The notes: generated from the letters alone by a model not told the origin. A stretch of DNA of 16,158 nucleotides from Gammaproteobacteria bacterium (GCA_019136395.1 JAGVUH010000325.1:1-16158); one strand, 5' to 3'. Shown: positions 1 to 9,343, counted from the stretch's first letter. Numbers and translations: made by a program.

Positions 1-1543
<1,543 letters not shown>

Positions 1544-1553
1544 GCCGCTGGTT

Positions 1554-1615
1554 CTGAAGCCCTTCTGGGCTTCAGCCACGCCAAGCGAAAAAAAGCCCCG
1601 CTCGCGGGGCTTTTT
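1554..1615 (+). terminator. Tandem hairpins ending groEL
   Basis: Two hairpins follow the groEL stop. The first pairs CTGAAGCCC (1554-1562) with GGGCTTCAG (1567-1575) around a TTCT loop, a perfect 9-bp stem. The second pairs GCCCCG (1595-1600) with CGGGGC (1605-1610) around CTCG, preceded by a run of A and followed by TTTTT (1611-1615), the classic intrinsic-terminator form. The A and T tracts on either side mean the second hairpin could also stop transcripts arriving from dgkA on the other strand. Confidence 0.9.
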
Positions 1616-1755
1616 GTTTGGGGGCTTGGTAATTTTGCGGCTTGGTGATGAGCGGACTGGGATACTTGATCAGCTCAACGGAGGGCAATCTATCGATCCC
1701 CCGGGGTGACTCTTCAGCGCGTTTCAGGGATGTTCAGCCCCTGGATTGCACCGCC

Positions 1756-2127
1756 TCATAACCACTTGGGCAACAGCACCAGCCCCCAGACACTGGTCGC
1801 GAAGACGATGACCAGAAACACCGCCGCCGAGGCGATGTCCTTGGCGCGTCCGGAGAGCTCATGGCGCTCCAGGCCGACCCGATCGACATTGGTCTCGATG
1901 GCGGAATTGAGCAACTCGACGATCGGCACCAGCAGCAGGCTTCCCACCAGCAGGGCACGCTCCACGGGCGATTCTCCTAGCCAAAGGCCCAGGGGGAGCA
2001 GCGCCAGCAGGGCCCAGACCTCCTGGCGAAAGGCCTCCTCGTGCTGGTAGGCGGCCCGGAAACCCGCCTGGGAGAAGTGCCAGGCATTGACCAGGCGCCG
2101 CCATCCCTTGGCGTTCTGGTTAGCCAC
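1756..2127 (-). CDS. dgkA: Diacylglycerol kinase, DgkA type (integral membrane)
   Basis: Phosphorylates diacylglycerol to phosphatidate with ATP in the inner membrane, recycling lipid released by membrane-derived glucan and LPS modification. From a GTG start at 2127 the product is 123 aa (E. coli DgkA is 122). The start is chosen by homology to the family N terminus and by GGAGGG at 2138-2143, 10 bases upstream; the frame is open further upstream but has no sensible start there. Conserved features are EEAFRQE near residues 30-36, VELLNSAIETNVDR, and HELSGRAKDIASAAV, which carries the catalytic and metal-binding Glu, Asn and Asp of the family. Three hydrophobic helices are visible. It lies 71 bases downstream of gcvPB on the same strand and may be cotranscribed, with no functional link to glycine cleavage evident. 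Confidence 0.93.
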   Translation of the reverse strand: MANQNAKGWRRLVNAWHFSQAGFRAAYQHEEAFRQEVWALLALLPLGLWLGESPVERALLVGSLLLVPIVELLNSAIETNVDRVGLERHELSGRAKDIASAAVFLVIVFATSVWGLVLLPKWL

Positions 2128-2198
2128 GGCGCCGGTTCCCTCCCCGGATGCCGTCTTTCCCGCCCCATGCTGGCCTGGGTCTGGGCCGGCGCCGTGCC

Positions 2199-3716
2199 TC
2201 AGGCATCGGCCTTTTCCGCGCCGGAGCCGGAGCTGGAGCCGGTGCCTGAACTTAGGCCTGAGTCTTTCGCCGGTCGCCAGGCCAGGTCCGGCTCCCGGGC
2301 GGCGCGGACATCGTCCAGCCGCCGCACCACTGGCAGGGTGTGGGGGGCACCCCTGACCAGTTCCGGATCGGCGTGGGCCTCGGCGCGGATGGCGGTCAGG
2401 GCGGCGACGAAACAATCCAGTTCCTCTGGGGTCTCGGTCTCCGTCGGCTCGATGAGCAGGCACTCCGGGACCAGCAGGGGAAAATAGGTGGTGGGGGCGT
2501 GAAAACCGTAGTCCAGCAAGCGTTTGGCGATATCCATGGCGTTGACGCCCAGTTCCTTGGCCTCCCGGCGCAGGGTAAGGATGAACTCGTGACTGGCGCG
2601 ACGCTGGCCGTAGGCCGGCTCGAACCCGGCCTCCACCAAGCGCTGGAAGAGGTAATTGGCGTTGAGGGTGGCGTACTCGGCGATCCGCTTCATCCCCTCC
2701 CGCCCCACCAGACGGGCGTAGATGTAGGCCCGCAGCAGGATGCCCATGTTGCCGCCAAAGGCGGTGAGGCGCCCGATGCTCTGGGGACGGTCCGCCTCTT
2801 CCAGCCAGCGGTAGTCCGTCCCTTCCCGGGCCACCAGGGGCAGGGGCAGGAACGGTTCCAGCCGGGCGGCGACGCCCACCGGACCGGCCCCCGGACCGCC
2901 GCCACCGTGGGGGGTGGCGAAGGTCTTGTGCAGGTTCATGTGGATGACGTCGAAGCCCATGTCGCCCGGACGGACCTTGCCGAGGATGGCGTTAAGGTTG
3001 GCGCCGTCGTAATAGAGCAGCCCGCCGACCTGGTGGACCGCCTCCGCCACTGCCTGGATGCCCCGCTCGAAGACGCCGATGGTGCTGGGATTGGTGAGCA
3101 TGATGCCGGCGGTCTGGGGACCCAGGGCGGCGGAGAGGGCCGTCAGGTCCAGGTCGCCATTCGGACCGGTGGGAATCTCGCGCACCTGAAAGCCGCACAT
3201 GGCTGCGGTCGCCGGATTGGTGCCGTGGGCGGCATCGGGGACCAGAATCTCCCGGCGCGCCAGGTCACCCCGGGCCTGGTGGTAGGCGCGAATCATGGCC
3301 ACCCCGGCGAACTCGCCCTGGGCGCCGGCGGCCGGGGCCAGGGAGACGGCGTGCATGCCCGTGACCGCGGCGAGGATCTCCTGCAACTCGTAGAGGCAGG
3401 CCAGGAGACCCTGACTGTGACTTGGTGGGGATAGGGGATGACGCCCCAGGAAGCCGGGCAGGGAGGCCAGGCTGTGACAGGCCCGGGGGTTGTACTTCAT
3501 GGTACAGGAACCCAGGGGATAGAAATGGGTGTCGATGGAAAAGTTCTTCTGCGACAGCCGGGTATAGTGGCGTAGCGCCTGCAGTTCGCCAACCTCCGGC
3601 AGGGCGGGAGCCTGACGGCGGCACAGGTGCGCGGGCAGGCCCGTCACCTCGGGGCGGGTCAGGGGGGCCTGGGCGCTGGCGCGGCGGCCGGGACGGGATT
3701 CTTCGAAGATCAGCAT
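2199..3716 (-). CDS. gcvPB: Glycine dehydrogenase (decarboxylating) subunit 2, P-protein PLP-binding half
   Basis: Pyridoxal-phosphate half of the two-subunit P-protein; with GcvPA it decarboxylates glycine and passes the aminomethyl group to lipoyl-GcvH. The 505-aa product begins [12 protein letters not shown], typical of this family, which supports the ATG at 3716 although no clear Shine-Dalgarno sequence precedes it. Signatures include [14 protein letters not shown] (65-78), [12 protein letters not shown] (161-172), [12 protein letters not shown] (235-246) and [18 protein letters not shown], whose Lys264 should bind PLP. The last ~20 residues are a Ser/Gly-rich tail encoded by hexanucleotide repeats, not part of the usual fold. 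It is separated from its partner gcvPA by tpx. dgkA follows downstream. Confidence 0.97.
   Translation of the reverse strand: MLIFEESRPGRRASAQAPLTRPEVTGLPAHLCRRQAPALPEVGELQALRHYTRLSQKNFSIDTHFYPLGSCTMKYNPRACHSLASLPGFLGRHPLSPPSHSQGLLACLYELQEILAAVTGMHAVSLAPAAGAQGEFAGVAMIRAYHQARGDLARREILVPDAAHGTNPATAAMCGFQVREIPTGPNGDLDLTALSAALGPQTAGIMLTNPSTIGVFERGIQAVAEAVHQVGGLLYYDGANLNAILGKVRPGDMGFDVIHMNLHKTFATPHGGGGPGAGPVGVAARLEPFLPLPLVAREGTDYRWLEEADRPQSIGRLTAFGGNMGILLRAYIYARLVGREGMKRIAEYATLNANYLFQRLVEAGFEPAYGQRRASHEFILTLRREAKELGVNAMDIAKRLLDYGFHAPTTYFPLLVPECLLIEPTETETPEELDCFVAALTAIRAEAHADPELVRGAPHTLPVVRRLDDVRAAREPDLAWRPAKDSGLSSGTGSSSGSGAEKADA
2220..2249. repeat. Hexanucleotide repeat encoding the GcvPB tail
   Basis: Five consecutive 6-base units of the type GCYKGW on the plus strand (two GCCGGA, then GCTGGA, GCCGGT, GCCTGA) lie inside the 3' end of gcvPB and encode the Ser/Gly-rich tail on the minus strand. 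Units of six keep the frame, so copy-number change would only alter tail length. Confidence 0.7.
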
Positions 3717-3804
3717 CTGCGGCTAGCTACCGGAGTAGGTTAATTAAAGGGAGGCGGAGGGGGCAGGATAAAGTGGCCGTTGGGGTTGCCCCCCTCACCC
3801 CAGT

Positions 3805-3824
3805 CCTCCCCCGCAAGGGGGAGG
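3805..3824. repeat. Perfect hairpin with GCAA/TTGC loop between tpx and gcvPB
   Basis: CCTCCCCC (3805-3812) pairs perfectly with GGGGGAGG (3817-3824) around a 4-base loop that reads GCAA on the plus strand (a GNRA tetraloop) and TTGC on the minus strand. It lies in the 196-base gap 3717-3912 between tpx and gcvPB, next to further C-rich runs (CCCCCCTCACCCC). There is no T tract in either direction, so it is not a standard intrinsic terminator. It could be a dispersed intergenic repeat or an mRNA processing or stability element. No gene is visible in the gap. Confidence 0.6.
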
Positions 3825-3912
3825 AAGTGACCTTGGCTGTCATCGGCTGACCCTGGTGTCGCATCTACCGTGCTTCGGCCTGATGCCACTTCAGCCACGC
3901 GGTCACCTGCGG

Positions 3913-4413
3913 TCAGCCCAGGGCGGCCATGGCGGCGGCGTAATCCGGCTCCTGGGTGATCTCGGGCACCAGTTGGGTGTAAACCACCCGATTGTCGGCG
4001 TCGAGGACGACCACGGCGCGGGCGGTGATGCCGGCCAGGGGGCCATCGACGATCAGCACCCCGTAGTCCTTGGCGAAGTTGCGGGAGCGCATCATGGACA
4101 GGTTGATGACATTGGTGATGCCCTCGGCACTGCAGAAGCGGCCGGAGGCGAAGGGCAGGTCGGCGGAAATGACCAGGGCGACGGCGTCGTCGCGCCCGGC
4201 CATGGTCTCGTTGAACTTCTTGGTGGAGGCGGCGCAGACCCCGGTATCTAGGCTGGGGACGATGTTGAGCAACTTCTTCTTGCCGGCATAGGTGGCCAGG
4301 CTGACGTCACTCAAGTCACCGGCGGTCAGGGAAAAGTCCGGGGCGGTGCTGCCAACGGCGGGCAGGTCGCCGGAGAGCTGAACGGGATTGCCTTGCAGGG
4401 CGGTCTGGGCCAT
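3913..4413 (-). CDS. tpx: Thiol peroxidase Tpx (atypical 2-Cys peroxiredoxin)
   Basis: Reduces hydrogen and alkyl peroxides using thioredoxin. The 166-aa product matches the Tpx family in length and motifs. The peroxidatic cysteine is Cys60 in [11 protein letters not shown], the resolving cysteine is Cys94 in SGRFCSAEG, and Arg132 corresponds to the conserved active-site arginine. No signal peptide is seen; many Tpx proteins are cytosolic or periplasmic without one. The ATG at 4413 is set by AAGGAG (minus strand, plus positions 4421-4426), 7 bases upstream. It sits between gcvPA (160 bases upstream) and gcvPB (196 bases downstream) in the same direction. This is an unexpected position for a peroxidase and suggests cotranscription with, or insertion into, the gcv operon. 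Confidence 0.96.
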   Translation of the reverse strand: MAQTALQGNPVQLSGDLPAVGSTAPDFSLTAGDLSDVSLATYAGKKKLLNIVPSLDTGVCAASTKKFNETMAGRDDAVALVISADLPFASGRFCSAEGITNVINLSMMRSRNFAKDYGVLIVDGPLAGITARAVVVLDADNRVVYTQLVPEITQEPDYAAAMAALG

Positions 4414-4460
4414 GAAGAGACTCCTTCAAATGAGGGTGGTGGGGTGAGGGGGCGGTGCCT

Positions 4461-4472
4461 TGTTCAGGAACA
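4461..4472. promoter_or_regulatory. Short palindrome upstream of tpx
   Basis: TGTTC-AG-GAACA is a near-perfect 12-base inverted repeat located 48-59 bases upstream of the tpx start, in the gcvPA-tpx gap. It has the size of a small dimeric regulator half-site pair, but I cannot assign a regulator; it is not a clear LexA or OxyR site. Chance occurrence is possible. Confidence 0.25.
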
Positions 4473-4523
4473 GGACATCGACAGGGTTGAGCGACAGGGC
4501 CGACTGGCATGAAGGGGTGCGCG

Positions 4524-4555
4524 GTACCCAGGAGCGTCTGATCGCTCCCGGGTGC
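4524..4555. other. 13-bp stem-loop between gcvPA and tpx
   Basis: Positions 4524-4536 pair with 4543-4555 around the loop TCTGAT (4537-4542). The core is GGAGCG/CGCTCC, extended by CCC/GGG after one mismatch, then an A-T pair, a wobble and a G-C pair. It begins 19 bases past the gcvPA stop. No T tract follows on the minus strand, so it may be an mRNA stabiliser or attenuator rather than an intrinsic terminator. Confidence 0.45.
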
Positions 4556-4573
4556 TCGCCGGGAGGCACTAGG

Positions 4574-5971
4574 TCACAGCTTCGGCTCCACCGGGCAGCG
4601 CGCCTGGCTGCGGGTGGCGATGACCCGTGCCAGCTTGGTGGCATAGGCCTCGATGTCCTCCGCCGAGCGCAGTTCGGTCGCGCAGACCAGGATTGCCGGG
4701 TCCAGCTCCGGATAATCGGCACTCAGATCGTAACCCCCCAGGATGTTGTGCGCGGCAAGGGAGCGTAGCACGTCCCCCGCGGGCGCGGGCAGGCGCAGGG
4801 CCTGCTCGTGGAAGACGGGCCGATCGAAGCAGGGCACCACGCCTGGCGTTTCTTGCAAGCGTTCGACCAGGTGGCGGGTATGGGCATGACAGGCGGCGGC
4901 GACCCGCGCCAGCCCCTCCGCCCCCAGCAGGGCCAGGTGGATGGTGGCGGCGTTGACCAGCAGGCCCTGATTGGTGCAGATATTGGAGGTGGCGCGGGAC
5001 CGGCGGATGTGCTGCTCCCGGGCCTGAAGGGTCAGGGTATAGCCGACCTTGCCGTCCAGGTCCTGGGTACGACCGGCGATACGCCCCGGTAACTGGCGCA
5101 TCAGCGCCTGCTTGCAGCACAGGAAACCGGCATAGGGCCCGCCGGAGGCGAGGGGCATGCCGAAGGGCTGGGCCTCGCCGCAGGCAATGTCCGCGCCCCG
5201 GTTACCCCATTCCCCGGGGGGTGACAGCAGGGCCAGGGCCAGGGGGTTGACGACGCCAATGACCAGGGCCCCCTGGGCCTGGGCCCAGTCGGTCAGTTCG
5301 TCGACCTCCTCCAGGACACCGAAGAAGTTGGGCTGAGGGATCACCAGGGCGGCAAAGGGCTCGGTGGCCAGGGGCTCCAGGGCCGTCCGGGTCAGGTGAC
5401 CGCCCTTGGGGTCGAAGGGCACCTCCACCAGGTCGATGTCCTGCTGGGCGACGATGGTCCGGACCACCGCCCGGTAACGGGGATGCAGATTCCGCGGCAC
5501 CAGCACCCGCCGCACCTTGCCATGACGGCTGGAGCGTACCGCCATGAGGATGGCCTCCGCCAGGGCCGAGGCGCCGTCGTAGAGGGAGGCATTGGAGACG
5601 TCCAGGGCGGTCAGGGCCGTCATCATGGACTGGAATTCGTAGAGGATCTGCAGGGTGCCCTGGCTGGCCTCGGCCTGATAGGGGGTATAGGCACTGTAGA
5701 GTTCGCCGCGGGATAGCAACTGCCAGACCACCGCCGGGATGTGATGGTCATAGGCCCCGGCGCCGATGAAGCACAGGGGCTGGCCGTCCTGCCGCGCCCG
5801 GCTGGCCATCAGCCGGGCAACGTCCATCTCCGGCAGGGCTGCCGGGATCGCCGTCAGCTCCCCCGTCTGCAGTTCGGTTGGGATTTCGTCGAAGAGGTCA
5901 TCGAGGTCCGCGACCCCGATGGCGGCCAGCATGGCAGCCACCTGATCGGAGGTGTGAGGGATAAATGGCAT
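4574..5971 (-). CDS. gcvPA: Glycine dehydrogenase (decarboxylating) subunit 1, P-protein
   Basis: N-terminal-type half of the split P-protein; it pairs with GcvPB to form the active glycine decarboxylase and does not itself carry the PLP lysine. The product is 465 aa, close to the family length of about 450. Recognisable segments are the N-terminal [27 protein letters not shown] (68-79), [14 protein letters not shown] (95-108), [15 protein letters not shown] (126-140), [28 protein letters not shown] and SNICTNQGL. The ATG at 5971 gives the standard family start; it lies 24 bases after the gcvH stop with no obvious Shine-Dalgarno sequence, suggesting translational coupling. The gene ends 160 bases before tpx instead of running directly into gcvPB. 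Confidence 0.97.
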   Translation of the reverse strand: MPFIPHTSDQVAAMLAAIGVADLDDLFDEIPTELQTGELTAIPAALPEMDVARLMASRARQDGQPLCFIGAGAYDHHIPAVVWQLLSRGELYSAYTPYQAEASQGTLQILYEFQSMMTALTALDVSNASLYDGASALAEAILMAVRSSRHGKVRRVLVPRNLHPRYRAVVRTIVAQQDIDLVEVPFDPKGGHLTRTALEPLATEPFAALVIPQPNFFGVLEEVDELTDWAQAQGALVIGVVNPLALALLSPPGEWGNRGADIACGEAQPFGMPLASGGPYAGFLCCKQALMRQLPGRIAGRTQDLDGKVGYTLTLQAREQHIRRSRATSNICTNQGLLVNAATIHLALLGAEGLARVAAACHAHTRHLVERLQETPGVVPCFDRPVFHEQALRLPAPAGDVLRSLAAHNILGGYDLSADYPELDPAILVCATELRSAEDIEAYATKLARVIATRSQARCPVEPKL

Positions 5972-5995
5972 GGCGGTGGCGGCTGGTTGCTTAAG

Positions 5996-6385
5996 CTATT
6001 CGTCTTCCAGGAACCGGGCGTAGGCGTCCGCGTCCAGCAGGCTGGCGAAGGCGGCGGGATCGGCCGGGGTGAGGCTGAAGATCCAGCCCTGGTCATAGGG
6101 GTCCTCATTGATCCGTTCCGGGGCGTCCGCCAGGCTGGAGTTGACCGCGGCGACGGTGCCGGCCAGGGGGCTGAAGATGTCCGAGGCGGCCTTGACGGAC
6201 TCGACCACGGCGCAGGCCTCGCCGGCGGCCACCAGTTGCCCCGGCTCCGGCACCTCGACGAACACCAGATCGCCCAGGGCTTCCTGGGCATGGTCGGTGA
6301 TCCCGACGCTGATGGTGCCGTCGCCATTGTCGCGGGCCCATTCGTGGTCCTTGGTGTATCGCAGGTCGCTGGGCACTTGGCTCAT
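5996..6385 (-). CDS. gcvH: Glycine cleavage system H protein (lipoyl carrier)
   Basis: Small lipoylated shuttle that carries the aminomethyl intermediate from the P-protein to GcvT and is reoxidised by the L-protein. The product is 129 aa, the same size as E. coli GcvH. The lipoyl attachment lysine is Lys65 in VVESVKAASDI, exactly the E. coli position. Other family marks are YTKDHEWA (10-17), the ITDHAQEALGDLVFVEVPE stretch, INEDPYDQGW, and the acidic C terminus. The start is supported by GAGGAA on the minus strand (plus 6393-6398), 7 bases upstream. It lies 72 bases after gcvT and 24 bases before gcvPA, consistent with an operon. Confidence 0.97.
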   Translation of the reverse strand: MSQVPSDLRYTKDHEWARDNGDGTISVGITDHAQEALGDLVFVEVPEPGQLVAAGEACAVVESVKAASDIFSPLAGTVAAVNSSLADAPERINEDPYDQGWIFSLTPADPAAFASLLDADAYARFLEDE

Positions 6386-6457
6386 AGTTCGGTTCCTCGT
6401 TCTCGAAAAAGGTTGCGGCTAGCTGTGATAAAGGTTCCAGTAGCGCGGACGCTGATT

Positions 6458-7576
6458 CTAATCCAAGTCGATGCGTATCGCCCCTTGGCGCACGAAGGGC
6501 GGCGCAACCCGCCGCGCCGCCACGGGCTTACCGCGAATCTCCACCGCGCAGGTCTCCCCAAGGTCCAAGCGGGTGCCCGGGCGCAGGCGCGCCAGGGCGA
6601 TGGAACGTTCCAGGGTCGGGCCATAGCCGCCCGAGGTGACGGTCCCGGCCTCCTGACCACGGACCAATACGGGCTGGTGACCGCGCAGGACACCGCGCCC
6701 GGTGAGGAGCAGGCCGACGAAGGGGCTGAAGGTGCCCGCGGCGCGCTGCACCGTCAGGGCATTACGACCGATGAAGTCGCGGTCCGCCGGTTCCCAAGCG
6801 ATCGTCCAGCCGAGACCGCTATCCAGGGGCGTCACCGTCGCGTCCATGTCCTGACCGTAGAGGTTCATCCCCGCCTCCAGGCGCAGGGTATCCCGCGCCC
6901 CCAGGCCGCAGGGTACCACCCCGTCCGCCGCCAGCGCCCGCCAGAGGGCCGATGCCTGGTCGGCCGGCAACAGGATCTCGAAGCCATCCTCGCCGGTGTA
7001 GCCGGTGCGGGCGACGAACCAGTCACCTGCCCCGACGGCAGCGCCGCTGGCGGCGTAAAAGGGCTTCAGGGCCAGGGCCGGCGCCGCCAGGGCTGCCGGC
7101 AGGTGGCGGGCGGCCAGCTCCCGCGCCGCAGGACCCTGGATCGCGATCATGGCCAGGTCGGCGCGCGGCCGCAGGTTCAAAGTCGCGTCCGCCTGGGCTT
7201 GCATCCAGGCCAGGTCCGTGTCGGTGGTCGACGCGTTGACCACGACCCGGTAGCCGTCGGCACCCAGGAAGTAGACGATCAGGTCGTCCAACACCCCACC
7301 GACCGGGTTGAGCATGCAGCTATAGAGGGCCTTGCCCGGCTCCTGCAGCCGCGCCACGTCGTTGGCCAGCAGGCGGCGCAAAAAGTCCCGCGCCCCGTCT
7401 CCCGTCACATCCACCGCGCGCATGTGGCTGACGTCGAACATCCCGGCCCGGGCGCGCACCGCCAGGTGTTCATCGAGCTGCGAGCCGTAATGCAGCGGCA
7501 TGTCCCAGCCGCCAAAAGGCACCATCCGGGCGTTCAGGCTCAGATGGTCGTCGAAGAGAGGGGTATGCAGGCCCAT
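6458..7576 (-). CDS. gcvT: Aminomethyltransferase, glycine cleavage T protein
   Basis: Transfers the one-carbon unit from aminomethyl-lipoyl-GcvH to tetrahydrofolate, releasing ammonia. I place the start at the ATG at 7576 (372 aa, MGLHTPLFDDHLSLNARMVPF) because this matches the family N terminus (E. coli TPLYEQHTLCGARMV). An ATG 29 codons upstream adds residues unlike the family. GGAG lies about 11 bases upstream. Conserved parts include MPLHYGSQLDEHLAV, AGMFDVSHM (44-52), the catalytic region GGVLDDLIVY with Asp97/Asp98, IQGPAAR, CGLGARDTLRLEAGMNLYG and WEPADRDFIGR. It is the first gene of the minus-strand gcv cluster and divergent from manC. I looked for a glycine riboswitch in the 230 bases upstream and did not recognise one. 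Confidence 0.97.
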   Translation of the reverse strand: MGLHTPLFDDHLSLNARMVPFGGWDMPLHYGSQLDEHLAVRARAGMFDVSHMRAVDVTGDGARDFLRRLLANDVARLQEPGKALYSCMLNPVGGVLDDLIVYFLGADGYRVVVNASTTDTDLAWMQAQADATLNLRPRADLAMIAIQGPAARELAARHLPAALAAPALALKPFYAASGAAVGAGDWFVARTGYTGEDGFEILLPADQASALWRALAADGVVPCGLGARDTLRLEAGMNLYGQDMDATVTPLDSGLGWTIAWEPADRDFIGRNALTVQRAAGTFSPFVGLLLTGRGVLRGHQPVLVRGQEAGTVTSGGYGPTLERSIALARLRPGTRLDLGETCAVEIRGKPVAARRVAPPFVRQGAIRIDLD

Positions 7577-7667
7577 GGTTCCAGGTTCTCCGTTAGGGGG
7601 AGGGTGCATGATAAGGCACCATGCCCAAACCGGGTGAGGGGTGGAGTTGATCTTTCGCAACAATCCG

Positions 7668-7743
7668 ACCCGTGGCTACCCTGGGAATGTTCCGCCTCTT
7701 GGTTCCTTCCGGACGTAGGAAGTCGCCGAGGGTGACCCCGGGG
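7668..7743 (-). other. Imperfect long hairpin with SRP-RNA-like apical core (doubtful small RNA)
   Basis: In the gcvT-manC divergent gap, 7669-7682 can pair with 7729-7742, interrupted by two mismatches and one wobble. Inside, the minus strand reads GTCCGGAAGGAA (plus 7703-7714), identical over 12 bases to the GGAA-tetraloop core of bacterial SRP (4.5S) RNA. The neighbouring, normally invariant symmetric-loop bases differ (ACG and ACCA instead of AGG and AGCA), and the remaining inner pairing is poor. Read from the plus strand, the same bases give a 5-bp stem CTTCC/GGAAG (7706-7722). This may be only a chance or promoter-region structure. A genuine ffs gene is unlikely here. Confidence 0.2.
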
Positions 7744-7751
7744 ACCCCGGG
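7734..7751. repeat. Two tandem copies of GACCCCGGG
   Basis: GACCCCGGG occurs twice head-to-tail at 7734-7742 and 7743-7751, about 15 bases before the TATAAT box in the gcvT-manC gap. It replaces any recognisable -35 element for manC and could bind a regulator, or be simple slippage of GC-rich DNA. Confidence 0.5.
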
Positions 7752-7765
7752 GCGCTCAGGCCGCG

Positions 7766-7771
7766 TATAAT
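7766..7771 (+). promoter_or_regulatory. Candidate -10 box for manC
   Basis: A perfect TATAAT lies 36-41 bases upstream of the manC ATG. No good -35 hexamer sits 16-18 bases before it; that position is occupied by the GACCCCGGG repeat. The promoter may therefore need an activator, or be weak. The predicted 5' leader is about 30 bases. Confidence 0.5.
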
Positions 7772-7806
7772 CCGGGCCTCTCTTTTTGCCCTGCCGAGGC
7801 CCGTCC

Positions 7807-9321
7807 ATGCGTCTGCAACCCGTGATCCTGTCCGGCGGCTCCGGAACCCGCCTTTGGCCCCTCTCCCGGGAGGCCTATCCCAAGCAGTTCCTGCCCTTGA
7901 CCAGCGACCATACCCTGCTCCAGGAAACGGTGCGGCGCCTCGACGGCCTCGACCGGGAACACCCCCGGCTGGGGATCGGCGTCATTGACCCCCTGGTGGT
8001 GTGCAACGAAGGGCACCGCTTCCTGGTCGCCGAGCAATTCCGCCTCATTCATCGCCAACCGGCCAGCATCGTGCTGGAGCCGGAGGGTCGCAACACGGCC
8101 CCGGCCCTGACCGCCGCGGCCCTGGTGGCCACTGGCGAGGGCCAGGACCCGGTGCTGCTGGTCATGCCGGCGGACCACACCATGCGCGACGAGGCCGGCT
8201 TCCGCCAGACGGTGGCGGATGGCTTCACCCTGGCGGCCCAGGGGCATGTGGTGACCTTTGGCATCGTCCCGACCAAGCCGGAGACGGGTTATGGCTACAT
8301 CCGCCAGGGTGATGTCGTCCCCGCCACGGACCTGGTGGGCCCCGCCTACGTCCTGCGCGCCTTCGTCGAGAAGCCCGACGCGGAGCGCGCCCTGGCCTAT
8401 CTGGAGACCGGGGACTACTTCTGGAACAGCGGCCTGTTCATGATGCGGGCCTCGGTGTGGCTGCGGCTGATCAACAAGTTCCAGCCCGACATCGCCGTGG
8501 CCGTGGGGCGTGCCCTGGAACGGAGCGAGAGCGATGGCGGCTTTCTGCGCCTGGACAGGGAGGCCTTCCATGCCTGCCCCAGTGACTCCATCGACTACGC
8601 CGTCATGGAGCACCTCTCCGAGGAAAAGGCCGCCCATGGCGCCCCGGCCCTAGTGCTGCCGTTGCAAGTCGGCTGGTCCGACGTCGGCGCCTGGTCGGCC
8701 CTCTGGGAGGTGCGTGATCAGGACGAGCAGGGCAACGTCCTGGATGGCGACGCCTTCGTCCATAACGCCACCAACAACTTGCTGGTGGCCCGCCATCGCA
8801 TGGTGGCCGCCATTGGCGTCGACAACCTGGTGGTGGTGGAGACCCCGGACGCCGTGCTGGTGGTTAGCAAGGACCACGCCCAGGACGTCAAGGCCGTTAC
8901 CCAGCACCTGCAGCGCGAACAGCGCCGTGAATTGCGCCATCACCAGCGCTCCCACCGGCCCTGGGGGGACTTCGAGTCCATCGATGCCGGCGAGCGTTAT
9001 CAGGTCAAGCGCCTGACTGTCAAGCCGGGCGAGACCCTGTCCCTGCAGATGCACCATCATCGCGCCGAGCATTGGATCGTCGTCTCCGGCACCGCCCGGG
9101 TGACCAACGAGGACCGCGTCTTCCTGCTCAGCGAGAACCAGTCGACCTACATCCCCGTCGGGGCCAAGCACCGCCTGGAGAACCCGGGTGTCATCCCCCT
9201 GGAGATCATCGAGGTCCAGTCCGGGCCCTACCTCGGCGAGGACGATATCGTCCGCTTCGAGGATGTCTACAACGGGAGAGTTCCTGCGCGGGACTCACCT
9301 GCTCATTCCCACTCACCTTAA
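7807..9321 (+). CDS. manC: Mannose-1-phosphate guanylyltransferase / mannose-6-phosphate isomerase (bifunctional)
   Basis: Type II bifunctional enzyme making GDP-mannose (GTP + mannose-1-phosphate) and interconverting fructose-6-P and mannose-6-P; GDP-mannose feeds polysaccharide and O-antigen synthesis. The ATG at 7807 (504 aa) is preferred over an in-frame ATG at 7786 because [18 protein letters not shown] is the family start and GAGG lies 7 bases before it. The N-terminal nucleotidyltransferase half shows GGSGTRLWP (10-18), PKQFLPL (25-31), VMPADH (119-124) and FVEKPD (186-191). The C-terminal cupin isomerase half shows RPWGDFE (384-390) and [17 protein letters not shown] (414-430), with the metal-binding histidines. 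The usual end is near RFEDVY (483-488); the last ~15 residues, with an SPAHSHSP end, are an unusual extension. ychF follows 22 bases later. Confidence 0.95.
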   Translation: MRLQPVILSGGSGTRLWPLSREAYPKQFLPLTSDHTLLQETVRRLDGLDREHPRLGIGVIDPLVVCNEGHRFLVAEQFRLIHRQPASIVLEPEGRNTAPALTAAALVATGEGQDPVLLVMPADHTMRDEAGFRQTVADGFTLAAQGHVVTFGIVPTKPETGYGYIRQGDVVPATDLVGPAYVLRAFVEKPDAERALAYLETGDYFWNSGLFMMRASVWLRLINKFQPDIAVAVGRALERSESDGGFLRLDREAFHACPSDSIDYAVMEHLSEEKAAHGAPALVLPLQVGWSDVGAWSALWEVRDQDEQGNVLDGDAFVHNATNNLLVARHRMVAAIGVDNLVVVETPDAVLVVSKDHAQDVKAVTQHLQREQRRELRHHQRSHRPWGDFESIDAGERYQVKRLTVKPGETLSLQMHHHRAEHWIVVSGTARVTNEDRVFLLSENQSTYIPVGAKHRLENPGVIPLEIIEVQSGPYLGEDDIVRFEDVYNGRVPARDSPAHSHSP

Positions 9322-9343
9322 TTTTTGGTCGCCAGTCATCGCC

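Noticed and set aside
1725..1743. CAGGG/CCCTG hairpin as the dgkA terminator
   Set aside because: Short stem, 9-base loop and no T tract; the groEL terminator beyond it is a better candidate for stopping dgkA transcripts.
1756..2463. 235-codon form of DgkA reaching into gcvPB
   Set aside because: Only the last 123 residues match DgkA; the upstream part overlaps gcvPB in a different frame, so the GTG at 2127 is the better start.
2340..3434. 364-codon plus-strand ORF opposite gcvPB
   Set aside because: Antisense shadow of a conserved gene with no recognisable motif.
5741..7735. 664-codon plus-strand ORF opposite gcvPA, gcvH and gcvT
   Set aside because: It lies antisense to three strongly conserved genes and its protein is low-complexity Gly/Arg/Gln-rich, typical of antisense frames in GC-rich DNA.
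7577..7806. Glycine riboswitch upstream of gcvT
   Set aside because: I looked on the minus strand for the conserved glycine aptamer blocks and did not find them; absence is by eye only, and a covariance-model search would settle it.
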